A DNA stretch of 64,000 nucleotides from contig OZ037765.1 in assembly GCA_964035545.1 (NCBI GenBank), forward strand, positions 18,470,698 to 18,534,697, read 5' to 3'. The position numbers and the translations under genes are program-made. The notes beneath the pieces are model-generated. The model was not told the DNA's origin. It worked only from the letters and a program-made list of their open reading frames with translations, and made no database searches. The DNA is from Bugula neritina (taxonomy: Eukaryota; Bryozoa; Gymnolaemata; Cheilostomatida; Bugulidae). Position 1 is the stretch's first letter. Each line of letters begins with the position of its first letter. Positions 12,191 to 25,500 of the stretch are shown here, in pieces.

Positions 12191-13950
12191 AAAATAATGA
12201 CTTGTCAATGAGCTTATCATGTACAGTGAGACTTTACAAAGCTTCCATTGCAAGTATTGTCCTGAATAAACAGACAATCTCAGCATGTAAGCTCAAAGCT
12301 CTATCGTGCTAAAAATAGGTAAAAAATGAAAAACCCCTATTAGCCATTAGAGGTTTTCACTAAACAGTAATGTCAGCAAGATGCTGTAAAAGTGAATCAG
12401 AAGACTCTTGCCTAACAAAGAAACAAAAGGCTTCATTATGAATTGCCCAAAAGCTGTTGAGAAAATTCTAGTTGCAGTTTGGTGGAGGTAATAAACTAGC
12501 AGCCACATTTATTAACTCCAAATGTAAAGCTTGTACAAAATCTAAAGCTAGCAATATTCAGAGAACCAGCAGAGCATCGGTGTGAGATTTTGATGATTTA
12601 ATGAGCAACCGCAAAGCTTAGGCCTTAGAGCCTCGCTTAAATGAAGCCTTATACTAGCTTTTAACTCGAAAATTATAATGATCTAATCTTTAAAATAATA
12701 GCTGTGTTTCAGTTTAAATTTTTATTCTTTTAGTATAGACCCTTTTTAGTGGTCTCCAATGTCCCCTTAAAATTAAGAGTTGTGTCTTTCCAACATGCAA
12801 AGATGTTGCCTAAAATATGCTTGAACGCATTTTTGTGGTTTCCGTTGCTGGGCAATGCAGAAATGGCAACTATGATTAAGTCTCAATTATCGTTTGTTGT
12901 CCCGTCTGTTATGGCCATGCAATTTATAGCTGAATTGACCTTTCAACTCTGCAGTGGTCCAGTTTCACCGCTAGTTACATGTAATTACTCACATGCCTGC
13001 TCAGCAGCTTAGCCGTGTTACAGCATGTACACATAATTATACTTTGAAGAGTTTGTACATTATGTTCAAAGGACCGGCAATGCTTTACATAGTTTCATGT
13101 TATAGCTAAAACTTTTTTAAAAGAAAAATATTACTGAGAGAAGCAAAGCTCAGTTTGAGCAAAAATTTATTTAAAATATTTTATATAGTTGATTGATTTA
13201 TTGCATATCACAGACATGACAACATGTTGCGAAATTCAGTGTAAATACTGGCTATAATACAAGTAGGCATGCATGAACAAAAATGAAAGAAAAAAAAGTC
13301 AAAACTCTGTAAGATTATTTAAAATAGAAGCTCATTTAAAGTATTTACAAGAGGCAGACATCTTTTAATCCAATATCATCTTGAAATATTTTGTCTGCCC
13401 TATATCTTTATTGCATGTTTTACAACAGGTCTAATAGTTTTATTTGAAAGTTTTAATTGATCGATATGTTATACTTGGTGTGAACTTATCCTCGATTATG
13501 CATAACATTTTGTGACCCAGGATCAGCCAAGCCAGCTGTAAAACTACAGCTAAGTTTCAATAAGACTAGCTGATGTAGATATTTAGAGCATGAGAAGTTG
13601 AGAAGCTATAACATTTAATGATTTCACTGAAAGCCCAAGCAAAAAGTTAATCACTCAATATTTTCAACATACTTTTACTGCTTCCTTTATCAGAATCTGC
13701 TTCATACTTTTCAACCAGAAATTCTTTCAGAAGCGGTTTTCAGATAATTCAGTTTACCTATGTTGCAATTTGATGAGTTGGGAAACTTGGGTTTTCAGGT
13801 TCAGTAGTGGCTGGCTTAGCTTGGCCTTTTACCTATTTCATTATATAACTATGTTTTAACCTACCACCTACATTAACTAGGACCTTGAGTCTACTGCAGC
13901 TGACAGAGATGACTACTACACACGAGTAGGTGCAGTAATGGAGAAGTGAG
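12191..13950. other. Intergenic, nothing recognised
   Basis: AT-rich sequence upstream of haspin. The open frame at 12749-13012 has no recognisable domain or splice context. Confidence 0.5.
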
Positions 13951-14093
13951 TAGGTGCAGTAATGGAGAAGTTGAGAAAAGCCTGCGTTCCAGATTAGAAA
14001 TGTAGCAAAAGAAGTTATGTTATGAGCAACACCAAAATTTATAAAGAAATTCAAAAAACTTAGGCTATCTCAATTTCTTCCCTACTGCTCCTA
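13951..14093 (+). mobile_element. MITE copy 1 (terminal inverted repeats about 26 bp)
   Basis: The left end TAGGTGCAGTAATGGAGAAG is matched, inverted, by the right end, whose reverse complement begins TAGGAGCAGTAGGGAAGAAA. The interior matches copies at 40260-40421 and 46317-46477, sharing GAGAAAAGCCTG, TTAGAAATGTAGCAAA and CTTAGGCTATCTC. The leftmost 23 bases are duplicated in tandem just before it (from about 13926). There is no coding capacity. Confidence 0.75.
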
Positions 14094-14799
14094 TACTACA
14101 AGCCACAGTCATAATATTAAGAAATAACAAAACTGTAACACAAAAACCTGAATGCCAACAGCTAAAAGGCTATCGGGGTTTATCTAGATATATTTATTTG
14201 AGCACAATTGTTGCAAGTGCAATAGATGCATTTAACCTGCTAGAAAATTAAACGACATGTATTAATCCACATTTCATATTCGTTTGATGATACAAATTTA
14301 ACCAGTCTATTTAATAATATATCGTATATCTATAGTTTTGTGAGAATGCTTCTTGAAAATGATGGGTATTGAGGTAGGTAGTTTAGCTATTCTCATAACA
14401 TAAGTGCATAAGTATATAATTAATTGAAAATGCTAACAGCTAATCAGCCTAATCTGCTGTCTCATTCACTAGCAGAGCTTTAAGACTGTGTTAACAGCAG
14501 ATTCTGACCAAAAAGTTGAAAGGTCAACAGCTATAAATTTAACATGACAGCCAGTACAAGAAATAATTAATGAGACTTGTATCATAGTTACCACTTCAAC
14601 TTGCTCAGTAACCAAAACCACAAACATGCTTTGAAGTTTATTTTTCTCAAGATTTGTGAAGAAAGAAAATTTTTAAAAATTTTCTGGAACTGCTATTATG
14701 TATGCTTAGGCCAAAATATTTATCTCAGAAAAGAAAAAACTCATGCTAGCAATAATCCTCACACAAACCTTAAATTTCTCCTGATTTTATGACTTTCTA

Positions 14800-15250
14800 T
14801 ATATCATGAAGACTCCCCCATATACCGGGAGGAGACAACTTCAAATTATAAAAGCCCCTAGAGGGACATTTGAAAATAAATTTGGAAATAAAATGAAGTT
14901 TAATTAAATTCAAATAAAGAATGAAACTTGAATAACTACTTTCATTATGCAATTAAACAATTACTGTTAAATTATTATTGGAATTAAAATTTGATAATAT
15001 CCTAATCGTAATGATAAGTTGGCTTTTAATTTAAATTTATATTAATATTAAATTACTCTAAACAATATAAATACTAAATCTACTCTGTTGCTATTGGTAA
15101 TCTCAAAGTCAGTAGTATTACCATCACTATTAGTAATACTATTATAATATATATATTATAATATTATTATTATTATCAATACTTCAAGTATTAGTATTAG
15201 TTAGAGATTACTATTACTATTAACTTAATTAAAATTAGAACACTCTGCTA
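14800..15250. repeat. Cryptic simple AT-rich sequence (AAT/ATT/AGT trinucleotide-like)
   Basis: Imperfect runs of ATTATT, AGTATT and TATAAT units, densest at 15110-15240, with no fixed period and no coding frame. Similar tracts occur at 16380-16560 and 17640-18620, on both sides of the decayed RT fragment. Confidence 0.6.
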
Positions 15251-15409
15251 ACACCTACAGGCACAAAATTATGAGTGCCCCTTATGCTGCGTTTGTTTGG
15301 GTTTATCATATGTTGAAATGCATCTATTCTAGCATGTAGCTAAGTTTGGAAATTTAAATTGTAATGTATATGGTTTTAGCATATAGCTAAGCTGAGTTTG
15401 TGTTATAAG

Positions 15410-16395
15410 ATGGTGTCCTCAAATCTCTAATGCTTTAAGGGAGAAAGCTGTTGTGAAAGGTCTGCGAGGATGCAGAAATTGATGTTGGTTCTCCTCTCTT
15501 GTCAGATCGAGTGTTTATTGACCAATTTGAATTTAACAGATCATCATAAGCAGATGAAAGCGTTTTATGGCGCTCTTCATTTGAGCGTATTCGTTGGCTT
15601 GCAAGAGTTTTAAGCTGCAATTCAGTGCGAGCCTTCCTTTGAGGTGAGCTATAAACCTGATGGCTTAATTTTGAACATGTTCAATTTGTTTACAGGCAAT
15701 TTTGTTAGTTGGATCCCACAACTTGTCTGCATACTCAAGGATAGGTCTACATAGACTAAGGTAGGCAATTAATTTTGCCTTCATGAGTGCATTGTATATC
15801 GTATGCTTGATACAGCCAAGTATTTTGTTTGCATTGTTGACTTTAGATGTAATATGTCTGTCAAAATTTAGATTGGACTGCATGATTACACCAAGATAAT
15901 TGGCCTCTTTAACTGTTTTGAGAGTGGTGTCACCAAGTAAATATAGATAGGAGGTGTCATCTGTTTCACCAAATATGATCACTTCACACTCATCAGTACC
16001 AAATGGCATTTTCCATTTAAGTGACCAGCTATAAAGTGAGTTTAGGTCCCTCTGAAAGGCTTGCTGTTGTATTTTGTTGTGACCTTCAGCATATAGAAGT
16101 GTGTAGCCGACATATAGATCAACTTTGCATGAGACAGATTGAGGGAGATCATTGATGTAGATTAGGAAGTGTTGGCCCAAGAACTGACCTTTGAGGGACT
16201 CCAGATGTTACACCTAGTTTAGATGATTCCACCCCTTTGATCACCACTTTTTGACTTCTGTCAGACAAAAAGCTCTGTATCCAATTGGCAATAAAAGGGT
16301 CAATTCCTTTAATTCGCCTGATTTTCTCCATGAGTAGTAAATGGAGAACTTTATCAAAGGCTTTTTTAAAATCTAGAATTAAATTTACTGCATGG
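15410..16395 (-). pseudogene. Decayed non-LTR reverse transcriptase fragment (Jockey/CR1-like)
   Basis: Read on the minus strand from about 16395: LILDFKKAFDKVLH (RT motif A), SFLSDRSQKV, then SGVPQRSVLGP, the usual SGVPQGSVLGP with G changed to R. A frameshift near 16150-16190 moves to FLIYINDLP. The catalytic FADD box is ruined: the matching place reads LYVGYTLLY, so both aspartates are lost. Thumb-like sequence NYLGVIMQSNLNFDRHI and CRPILEYADKLWDP follows. After more breaks the C-terminal end is recognisable at 15620-15435. No EN domain, tail or target duplication was found. It belongs to a different family from the intact element at 3438. Confidence 0.85.
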
Positions 16396-17440
16396 GTACT
16401 GTAGTAGTATTAGTATCTTACTTACTAGTTACTTACTAGTTACTTACAAGCTTAGGAGATATGTTAAATAATATTAATTATAATCACTTATTCTTAATCA
16501 GTTAAACTTAATGTACCTCAACCTGTAAGTGTATTTGTAGTTGACTAGTTGTAGTACTAGTAAAATATCAATATAAATTGTTGTTGTTGTTTTGTTAGAA
16601 CCTTTAGACCCCTATATATGGGGAAGTGAAGGTCTTCAGACCTGTGATTGTTGATTACTACAAGTCTTATGATCTTAAATCTCGTGAAATGCGATGGACA
16701 AAACTGTTGTGCAAAAAACTGTTACTCGCAGCAAGAGCAGGTGGTAACTCTTTGGTGGCAGATCTAGTCTGGACATTAGACTTAGTTTTGGAATCACAGG
16801 CCACAAGTTTATCAAAAGAATAATAAAGTTAATATTAATTCATTTAACTCATTAATATTATCATTATCATTATGATTATCAATATGAATATGAATATGAA
16901 AATCAAAATTGAAATTGAATCTGAGAGTGAGATATCACTTAAATTTAATATTATAATATTTAAAAGTTAGTTAGAAGTATAACTAAGTAGTTACATTGTG
17001 ATTGCCTTTAGCGTTATGATCAAGTTCAGATAACATAAATATGTTTCTCAAGTCAAAAAACGTATTCACTATTTTACAAGCTAAACTTAGTTTCACGATA
17101 ACATCATTTTTAAATGTAGCGGTGAACTATAATACGTTAACCTTTCCGCAAAACCCATGCATTAATTTTATTGGCTTTCTGTCTGATTAGGTTTCTTGCG
17201 GAAATTATTTCTAATTCTGGTTGACCTATTTAATTGAGCAGTTACAATTTTGATTAGTTGATCTTTCTACCTCCCTTTAAATATTTAGCAGTTATAGTAG
17301 TAATTTTGTATAATTCTTGTAAATATAATAATTGAAACCAATATAAAATAAAATTCAATTTTCTAAAATGCGTTTTTAAATAAATATAAAATTGTAAATA
17401 ATATAGATTTTAACTTTATAAAATAATCATTGTTGCGACG
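16396..17440. other. Intergenic, AT-rich; no gene recognised
   Basis: Contains the TAGTATTAG-type simple tract at 16380-16450 and a short open frame at 16626-16823 (65 codons) without family features. Confidence 0.5.
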
Positions 17441-17456
17441 TTCACTTCACGAAGCC

Positions 17457-17565
17457 ATTGGACGGCAAGGTCTCCAATAAAGAAACAGCTTCTCATCAGC
17501 CACAGTTTCGATAGGTCGTCCAAGTGACCATTGAGGAACGAGAGGGGAGATATTTTGTGGCCAAT
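17457..17565. promoter_or_regulatory. Cluster of three CCAAT boxes; candidate NF-YA promoter
   Basis: ATTGG at 17457-17461 and CCAAT at 17474-17478 and 17561-17565 fall in a locally G+C-richer patch (about 17430-17600) inside very AT-rich DNA. It lies about 1.9 kb before the first NF-YA coding exon, which is itself preceded by an acceptor, so a 5' UTR exon must lie upstream. The patch could hold that exon and promoter. Spacing and function are inferred. Confidence 0.35.
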
Positions 17566-17639
17566 CATAGATTCTGGCCGAATTGAACACCAAATTTCAC
17601 TCAACAAATATCCACTTCTAAAAGAATTAAACATCACTT

Positions 17640-18620
17640 ACATTTCGTGTGTTTTATAAATTTATCGATATGATAATGATTATCATTATGAATATCAAAT
17701 TTAATATGAATATCAATATGAGTATGACAATAAGTAAAAGACTAATACTAATAGTAATACTAATAGTAATACTAATAGTAATATGCACATCCAATTTCAT
17801 AATCAATATCATTAGACATTACTAATACTTTAAGGTTTGTCTTTGGTCCTAGAAGTAGATTTAGTCCTCGCGGTTACCAATATTAAGTTAATATAAAATA
17901 TTATTAACTAAGACTTAGACTTGGAGGGATAGACTCAGACTGTTAGTGTTAGTGTTTGACATTAACTTACTCTTAGTTTTACTTTTAGTTTTAGTCTTAT
18001 GATCATCACCAAGTCCAACACTAGTATAAGTATTACTATTACTATTAGTAATAGTAATTTACTCATAGTCATACTGATACTGTATTAAATTTAATATTAT
18101 TTGCATTATAAATTTAATATTGATATTATAAATTTGTAATTATACTTATTAAATTAATAAATCATTATCCAGTGATGAGAATTTATTTCTATGACTATTG
18201 AAATAATTATTTTATATTTCTACAGTATGAGTGTGAGTATCAGTAATTCACTAATACTCATACTGATTCTGAGTAATGATAATACTAATAGAGTAATTCT
18301 TAATACTAACTCAAATACTAGCTTTAAATTTAATAGCAATTATTCACTTTCTGGTACCACTAACAATATTCATCTCTGTAATATCAATAGTATTCATTAT
18401 ACTTATATTTATATATTCATATTTCAGAATATTTTCATATATTTATAAGTATTCATATTTCATTATAAGTATTCATATATTCAGTATTCATATATGAATA
18501 GCAGAAATATTCATATTTCTGCTAATTTTAATAAGTTTATAATTAATAGTGTTATTTTTTATATTTAAGACAAAGATTCATAGTGATAGTAATATTTATC
18601 AATATCTATGTGATCATTTT
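17640..18620. repeat. Cryptic simple-sequence tract
   Basis: Imperfect runs built from AATACTAATAGT, GATTATCATTATG, TATGAATAT and TATTCATAT words, with both a word and its reverse complement present (for example ACTAATAGTAATACTAATAG near 17750 and TATTACTATTACTATTAG near 18035). It looks like slippage-grown DNA with no coding potential. Confidence 0.6.
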
Positions 18621-19407
18621 AGTATTAATACCGTATCATTACGTTGCTATTCATAATTGGTGATAACATGCATTCTTTAACATAATTATCAGGAACTTTA
18701 AATTGTGCTCAAGAGCTATGTAATAAAGCTATAAGTTGAAAGCACCAAATTTAGTTAATATAATTGCATGTAGTTTTACTTTTTTTACTTGCTAATTAAA
18801 CTTTATTACCTTCAACATTTCACTCTTACTGCATTTGATAATTCACTCTGGGAATTCATTTAAAACCACTTGGTGACAAAGAAAAAAGTACATGTAATGT
18901 AAATGATAGACTAATTTTTAAATTAAACCTAACTAATTTGAATGAAACTGGGTCTATGTTAACTTTCAAGTTAAAGCCAGTTTGTTCAATTTTTTTAATT
19001 GAAACAGAAAGTAGCAGTTATGAAATTTGATACTTTAGGCTTACATCTTTTTGAAAAAAAAATCATTTATGTTATTTTCTTTGACTGAACTAGGTGTATT
19101 TAAAATGGTTCTAAAAAATGACAGTTTTTGTTGTTACTACAATTTCATTCTAAAAAGCTTTTAAATCTCCATGTGTAAGTTGCATAATATCTTAATTCTA
19201 TATAGCATGAATTGTATTAAATTTTAGACAAGTTGTCAAGTACTTGGGCTCTGGGAAGCCCAATTAGTGTTACTCATATGCATTATAGGTCTTTGCCTGG
19301 TTAATTGTAATTGGACACTTCTTCAACTTTACTAATTAGTCTTGCTCTATATTTTCTCAAAAAAATTTGAAGTCATGAACTTATTGCTTTTGTTCTATTT
19401 CATTCAG

Positions 19408-21319
19408 AGATCTTTTGATACCTGTTTTGAAAGAGGAAACCAATTATTGTAAGATGGCAGAAATTGCCGATTATCAATCTGCTGCCACCTCCACTTCTGC
19501 TGCTGTCACTGCTGTAACCAGCGCTGACCAGCAAGCATCGCAGACTCAACCAATTTTGGTCCAGACAGGGAATACTTCTCAGGCTCAGGTTGGGAATGTA
19601 ATATGGTTCAGTAATCTCCTCAAACCATTTGCCTTATGCACTATTTAGTTTTGTTAGGTATTTTATCTGGCAATGTAGTGACTTGCTACATAATGTATGA
19701 TAAGGTGTATCTTTGAAACAATTTGCTGGTGCAAAACTTGAAGTTTTAGCTCGCATCAACATTTTCAAAATAGTACTTTGTATTCTCACATCACTGCATG
19801 ATAATTTTGTATACTGCGTATCCAGGTCTTTCAATTGGCTCAAGGCAACCAAGTGCTGCAAGCCCTGACTAGTGCAACTGGTACCCAGCAGCAACAGTTT
19901 ATGACTGTACAGACAACTACACAGGCTGGGCAAGCTCAATATCAACAGGTATGCTTCCTCTAAAAAAGTGTATTTGAATTTGAGGTGTTCTGGTGATGTA
20001 AATCAATCAATGGATGTTTTTTTACAAAATTAATCGTGTTTCTAAATAAATCTATCTGGCGAATGTGGTAAAGTTACAAGTTTAATTCAAAGCTACTTTG
20101 CAGCTGTATGCAAGTGTTTGCATAACATTCTTAATGCTCAGCTTTCCTGTTTACAAAGGCCTGTATGTCAGTGAAATGTGTAACCATTTCACCTTACTAT
20201 GTTCCAGTGATGCGGTAACTTGACCTTTTTGCATATATTTGTGTTCTACACTGTAGTTTTCTTATAGGTTCAATTGGTGAATGGTCAAACGCCGCAAAAT
20301 GCTGTGATTGTACAACCAGGTCAAACTGGAGAAAATCAAATTGTCTACCAACCAGATGGCTCTGCACAAATTCAAACAGGTTATTTTTTGGCATATTCTA
20401 TTTTTAGTTTTTCTTTCTTTAGTTTACAAGTGTTTTTGAAATATTGAATGGCTTCCTGTTGATGGTGTGCTGTTTTCTGTAGGGGGAGGAAATGTGATAT
20501 CATTACCAGCGTCATTCACTTCACAACTACTAGGCGGTGCTGGAGGTAATACCCCAGTCATGGTCGTTGTAGCTCCTCAGGCCGCCTCTTCCAAAAGAGT
20601 TATTGGCGGTGTTCATGTGAGTACTTGTGGTCATTATACATGCAACATGCTTTACATTTTCCATCACTATGTGTGACCTGATTCAACTGCAGTTAGCCCA
20701 TCCTTGTGAAATAGACTTCCTGATAATTATAATGCATTTTGTTGCCTGACCTACAATTGCTACTATAGTTGGAGTTGTCTTTTCTAAGATCAAGGGCAAA
20801 CAACTTCCACTTATTCAACAGGTTACATTTTGCGTCATCTGTTTAGGAGGTAGCAACTGATGATCCCCCTCTCTATGTCAATGCCAAGCAGTATCACAGA
20901 ATATTGAAGCGGCGTCAAGCTAGGCAAAAACTCGAGGCTGCTGGTAGAATAAGCAAAGAACGTAAAGGCTATCTACACGAGTCTCGGCATAAACATGCAA
21001 CCAACCGTAATAGAGGGGAAGGGGGTCGCTTTATGTCTAAAGCCAAAAAGGAGGCTGCTGCTGCTGCTGCTGCTGCTAAAGCTGCAGGGTCTGCAACAGA
21101 TATAATTACAAATGGTTCTGAATCTATGGTGAGCTAAAAACTGTAAATAAATAGTTATATGGAAGTTGTCTGGAAAAGTAGTCTTTTTCCCCATATCCTC
21201 AATTGGGTAACTGATAATTAAATTAATTTTCAGCAAAATTTTATCTGAACAGAAATTTAAAAAACTCATATTTTTAGAGTACCTCTGCGAGAGTGACTCT
21301 GGCGGCACCAACATTGTAG
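19408..21319 (+). CDS. NFYA: NF-YA, CCAAT-binding factor subunit A, 6 coding exons
   Basis: Sequence-specific subunit of the NF-Y trimer that binds CCAAT boxes. ATG at 19454; the exon begins after the acceptor at 19407. Exons: 19408-19588 (or to 19597), 19826-19948, 20268-20379, 20483-20616, 20847-21128, 21278-21319. Phases agree, giving 275 aa (278 with the longer first exon). The N-terminal half is Gln/Thr/Ser-rich, typical of its activation domain. The conserved core is in exon 20847-21128: [18 protein letters not shown] (NF-YB/NF-YC association) and [20 protein letters not shown] (DNA contact), which is near-diagnostic. An (GCT)8 run at 21054-21077 encodes eight alanines just after the core. 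The last exon adds 13 residues. Without the final splice, the frame stops at 21135-21137 with AATAAA at 21146-21151, so a shorter isoform is possible. The first donor is ambiguous: CAG|GTTGGG or AAT|GTAATA. Confidence 0.95.
21054..21077 (+). repeat. (GCT)8 trinucleotide run coding for Ala8
   Basis: Eight uninterrupted GCT codons inside the NF-YA coding exon, right after the DNA-binding region. A pure triplet run of this kind is prone to length change in frame. Confidence 0.9.
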
Positions 21320-22545
21320 CTTCGGTATTTAACCTTATGACCTGCTCATCTACCATCTCATTTTTTCCCACAGACCTTATGATAACAATAATTTCCACTC
21401 AATTTATTAGCAATGGAGAAAGGAAGTTGCAGTGCATGTTGCTGACTACCATTTCATATTTGGACAACTACTGTTAACTTTGTGTGAACAGCCAAGTGTT
21501 CAATGGTGAAAACATTTTTTATATGTAGCTGTAAATTAATTGAATTATTATTTTGATATTGCTGTACATAGTCCTTTGTATTACATTGTATAGAAATTTG
21601 TATGTATTTAAATAACATTTTTATCTCACAAACTGACAAATACACACAGTATCTTATTCTGTATAGTTACAACACAAACTGCAAAATATTTGACAAAAAG
21701 ACATCTTTATTTATGAGTTGTAAAGCAATGTTGCAGAAATTCTACAACTACATACTTTAATTATATCATCTATAGCACAAAACAACAAATGGAATAATTA
21801 AACAACCCTGTTGAGAGTGCCAGTCAAAGAGTAAAGCCTTAACGGTTTTATAAAAATTATTTGCAGCTTACTACAGAATTGATTACACTAATTATAAGGA
21901 CAAATATTCAAATAAATTCTTTTGTCTACCAGTACATCATACACATTTGTAAAAATAAGTGCTGGACATTTTAGATTGTCAAAACATCGTATTAGATTTG
22001 TAAAGGGCTCTAAGTAGTTTAAATATCTCCAGTAATCAAGGGACGACCATACTGAGTTGTACCCCTTTTCGTCAAATACTATAAAATTTGCACTGGCTAA
22101 TTACACAGCTGACTGATTATTTAAATTTGTGAGTTGTATAGGATCTAAATGCACTAATTATTTGAATTTGGCAAGAAAGACCACGCCAATAAAAAATTAA
22201 GCAAAAATATAGTACTATACGCAACCTCTACATAACTAGAACAATGGTAGAATATATATATTAAGCCATAGACTAGAAAAATGAAACATGATTTATCGGA
22301 ATTGTAATAACAATATAAAGAACAACTAGTAAATAGAAATAGAAGAGTAATCAGCAGCAACCACAGATGACCATCACCAATCCTAGTCCTGGTTGACATA
22401 ACAAGTGATTGGTGCTTGATATATGTAGTAGTCATTGGCTTGCATATAACCTTAATAGCAAGCTGTAATGCTAAATAACTAAGATATTTTTTGTATATTA
22501 CAGTTTTATTTCAACAGCTTATAGTAGGTTGTTGAACAATATATT
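21320..22545. other. Convergent intergenic region between NF-YA and SoxD
   Basis: Holds the two 3' UTRs. A SoxD poly(A) signal (AATAAA on minus, 22505-22510) is 36 nt past its stop. No other gene is seen. Confidence 0.6.
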
Positions 22546-25500
22546 TCACTTTCTGGTTTCTGAGGTTAGACTCAATCGTTGAAGGCCTCTGGGACTCAAG
22601 CTTGGTGACAAAGACTGGTCAGTAATGGAATCACGGGCATGTTCAGGAAACATAGGCTGTTCTGAAGCAGCTTTAGATTCTGAACTGTCCACTACAAATT
22701 GTAATACGCTTGTTTCAAGAGACCAGTATATTCAAATCATTTGTATTTTACCTATGCATTCAAATAAAATACCAACTGCATGCTTATAACACATTAGCAT
22801 TTCACCTTTATCATAAACAGTGAAATCATTTCAACTGATATGCTATGAGGTTATCATTTTTAAGAGATCCCATTTGACACGCAAAGGCAAAATTATAGCT
22901 AGCATTTCATACCTTCAGCTTCCATATCATACATTTTGTCATTATCCCACCAAAGCCGTTGCATCTCATGTCTTTTATTTCTCATCAAGTTCTTATATTC
23001 TGATATACGAAGCTTTTTGCCATCGACGATACATGTTCTCTTTGGCCGAGGTCTATTAAAAAAGAATAGTGATTACTTTTGCAAATTGGATGGATTGTTT
23101 CAAATAGATATGAAATCAGTCCCAGTTTATCAGTATTATAATTAAAGTTAGGACTGCAGTGATAGCAATAATCAACTGCCAAGTGTAAAAACAACTGCAA
23201 CTAATTGATAGTAATCAACTCTTCTTTGTTACTCAAGCTGTAATGTCAAAATCACCTGTATCTGTAATCAGGGTGATTCTCCATATGCTGCTTGCTCAGT
23301 CTGGACTGTTCTTCATAGTATGGCTGTTTATCAGCGTTGGTCATCTTCTTCCACTTAGCTCCTATAAACATGTAAAGTAGCATTGACTTAGTATGCATTC
23401 AAATGCACACAAAATATTTCACACAAATTTATTTATATACCAGCAGGGAGAGACACGCTTGCGGTTCTCTTGGTTCAGGTCTACAAAGTTCACTGTATGA
23501 CATACTCATCTACTACTTCTTACTCACCCAATAGTTTGCTTATATTGGAGTTGTGCATGTCTGGACACTGTTTGAGAATAGCTCTCCGCTCTTCTCTAGC
23601 CCACACCATAAATGCATTCATAGGTCGTTTAATATGCGGCTTACCAGCATCTGATTTGTCTTTAGGTGATCGAATCATTTTTGCTGAAAAAGAATTACAG
23701 TTAAGCTTTAATTGTACTGATTAATATTGTATTTCTTTCTGCTGTGGCATAATAATGTCAATGGTAAGATATGTACAGTAACGGAAAGGTTAAATATTGT
23801 TTACTTCCATCGTATTGAGACACTAATAAATCATAATAAGTGATTTTATAAAATAATTTGATGAATTGAATATTTTTATAACATAATTTCTAAATATACT
23901 GTAAAAACAATAAGATAAGAGACTGTTGAAACAAGAACGACATTTTAACTTAATATAAATTCTTTTAACTTAATATATTTTCACATAAATCATAATTTAA
24001 GGTTACTAATTTCTGATGTTGTAGTCAATAATGATTTTTTTAATACCATGAGAATTTTAAATTAGCTGTTTCATATAAAAAACATCTTCCGAAAACATGA
24101 ATGATTGGTTAGACAATAAGCTCATTGAGAAGCTGTAGCACTTACCTTGAACTTCATCATCGCTGCTCACACTCTGGTGTCTTGTATTGTTCATCATTTG
24201 TGGAGCATGCATTGGCATAGAAGGCATAGTTGGCATAGCCATAGATAGTGCAGCATGAGGCATTTGCATGTTTAATGCATCTTGCACCAATTTTTCCTAC
24301 AAAAATAGTCATAATAAAAACTGATGTCATCTCAACAATGAATGTTAATTACATTTTTAGACAAGTGGTTGATATAGCAGCATTTAGTATAGTTAAGTGT
24401 GTGTCTGCACGCATAAGGTGTGTGTAATGTAAAATATATAGTGTATAGTATACAGTGTATAATACGTAGTGTATAATAATATATGTAATGAATATTTAGT
24501 GCATATGTGGCACATACATAAAAATTAAAGAGTTGAGATCTAGAGTAGAGGGTCAGTCATCACCTACAGGTGATACTCTTATAAAATATAAAGCAAACAC
24601 AATACTTTGACATCCTGTGATTAACATTCTACTGTTGAGAGAGTTGATGTCCAACCAGCTACTCATTGCTAGTTGCAGCACACAGTTAGCCTACTATTTA
24701 TTAAAACAACATATTAGCAAGTTAGAGAAATGCAGTTAGACATTTACCTTGTCTATCATGTTGCCGGATGTTGAAGCCATTGATGCTGCCATAGGTAAAG
24801 ACAGGTGCAGGCCAGGAAATCCAGGCAGAAAGTTGGTGGCTCCTGGCAAGAATTGAGCCATAGATGCTTGGATGCCGGAGGCAGCCATGGCTAAGTTAGT
24901 GGATAGCTGAGTGGGCAAGGAGGTCTGTGGCATAGGAGCTTGTCTCATCAAGTGAGAATTTGTCAATTCTGCAACAACAAATGTTAACTTATATTTGGGA
25001 TAAATATGCCTGCCTGGGATTGTCCCCTCTTATCTCAACTGAACTGTCTAGGGAAAGACAACATCTCCTTTAGATAGCAGCAGAATAATAATGTGTGGTA
25101 AGAAAATTCTATGCGCATTGTAATTGCTGACTTAGTAATGTACAATTTTCATAGGCATTAGACTAATGGAATTCTAGAAAAATTGATTTCTATTAATTTC
25201 AAAGCCGTAAAGATTTAGCCCCAAGATGATACGGCCAACACCATAGCATTGTAGTAAAGGAAATCCCTGGAGTCTAGCTAGAGTTGGTTCAAAGACAATC
25301 AGCAGTCAAACACTGGAATCAATAACTCAGTTAGAAACAAAAACAAATTATGCTTTTGATTATAACATGGCAAAGGAGACATTAGAATAACAAAGGCAAT
25401 CCTTGAGCATTATAAGCTTAAACTGTTTTGAATTTAAATGACATACTTTCTCTGGTATATGGTCTACAGATTTTATAATTTCATCAGTTGAAATGTTTAC

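Noticed and set aside
20973-21398. 141-codon minus-strand frame opposite NF-YA
   Set aside because: Shadow of the conserved NF-YA exon; the serine run is the antisense of the alanine codons.
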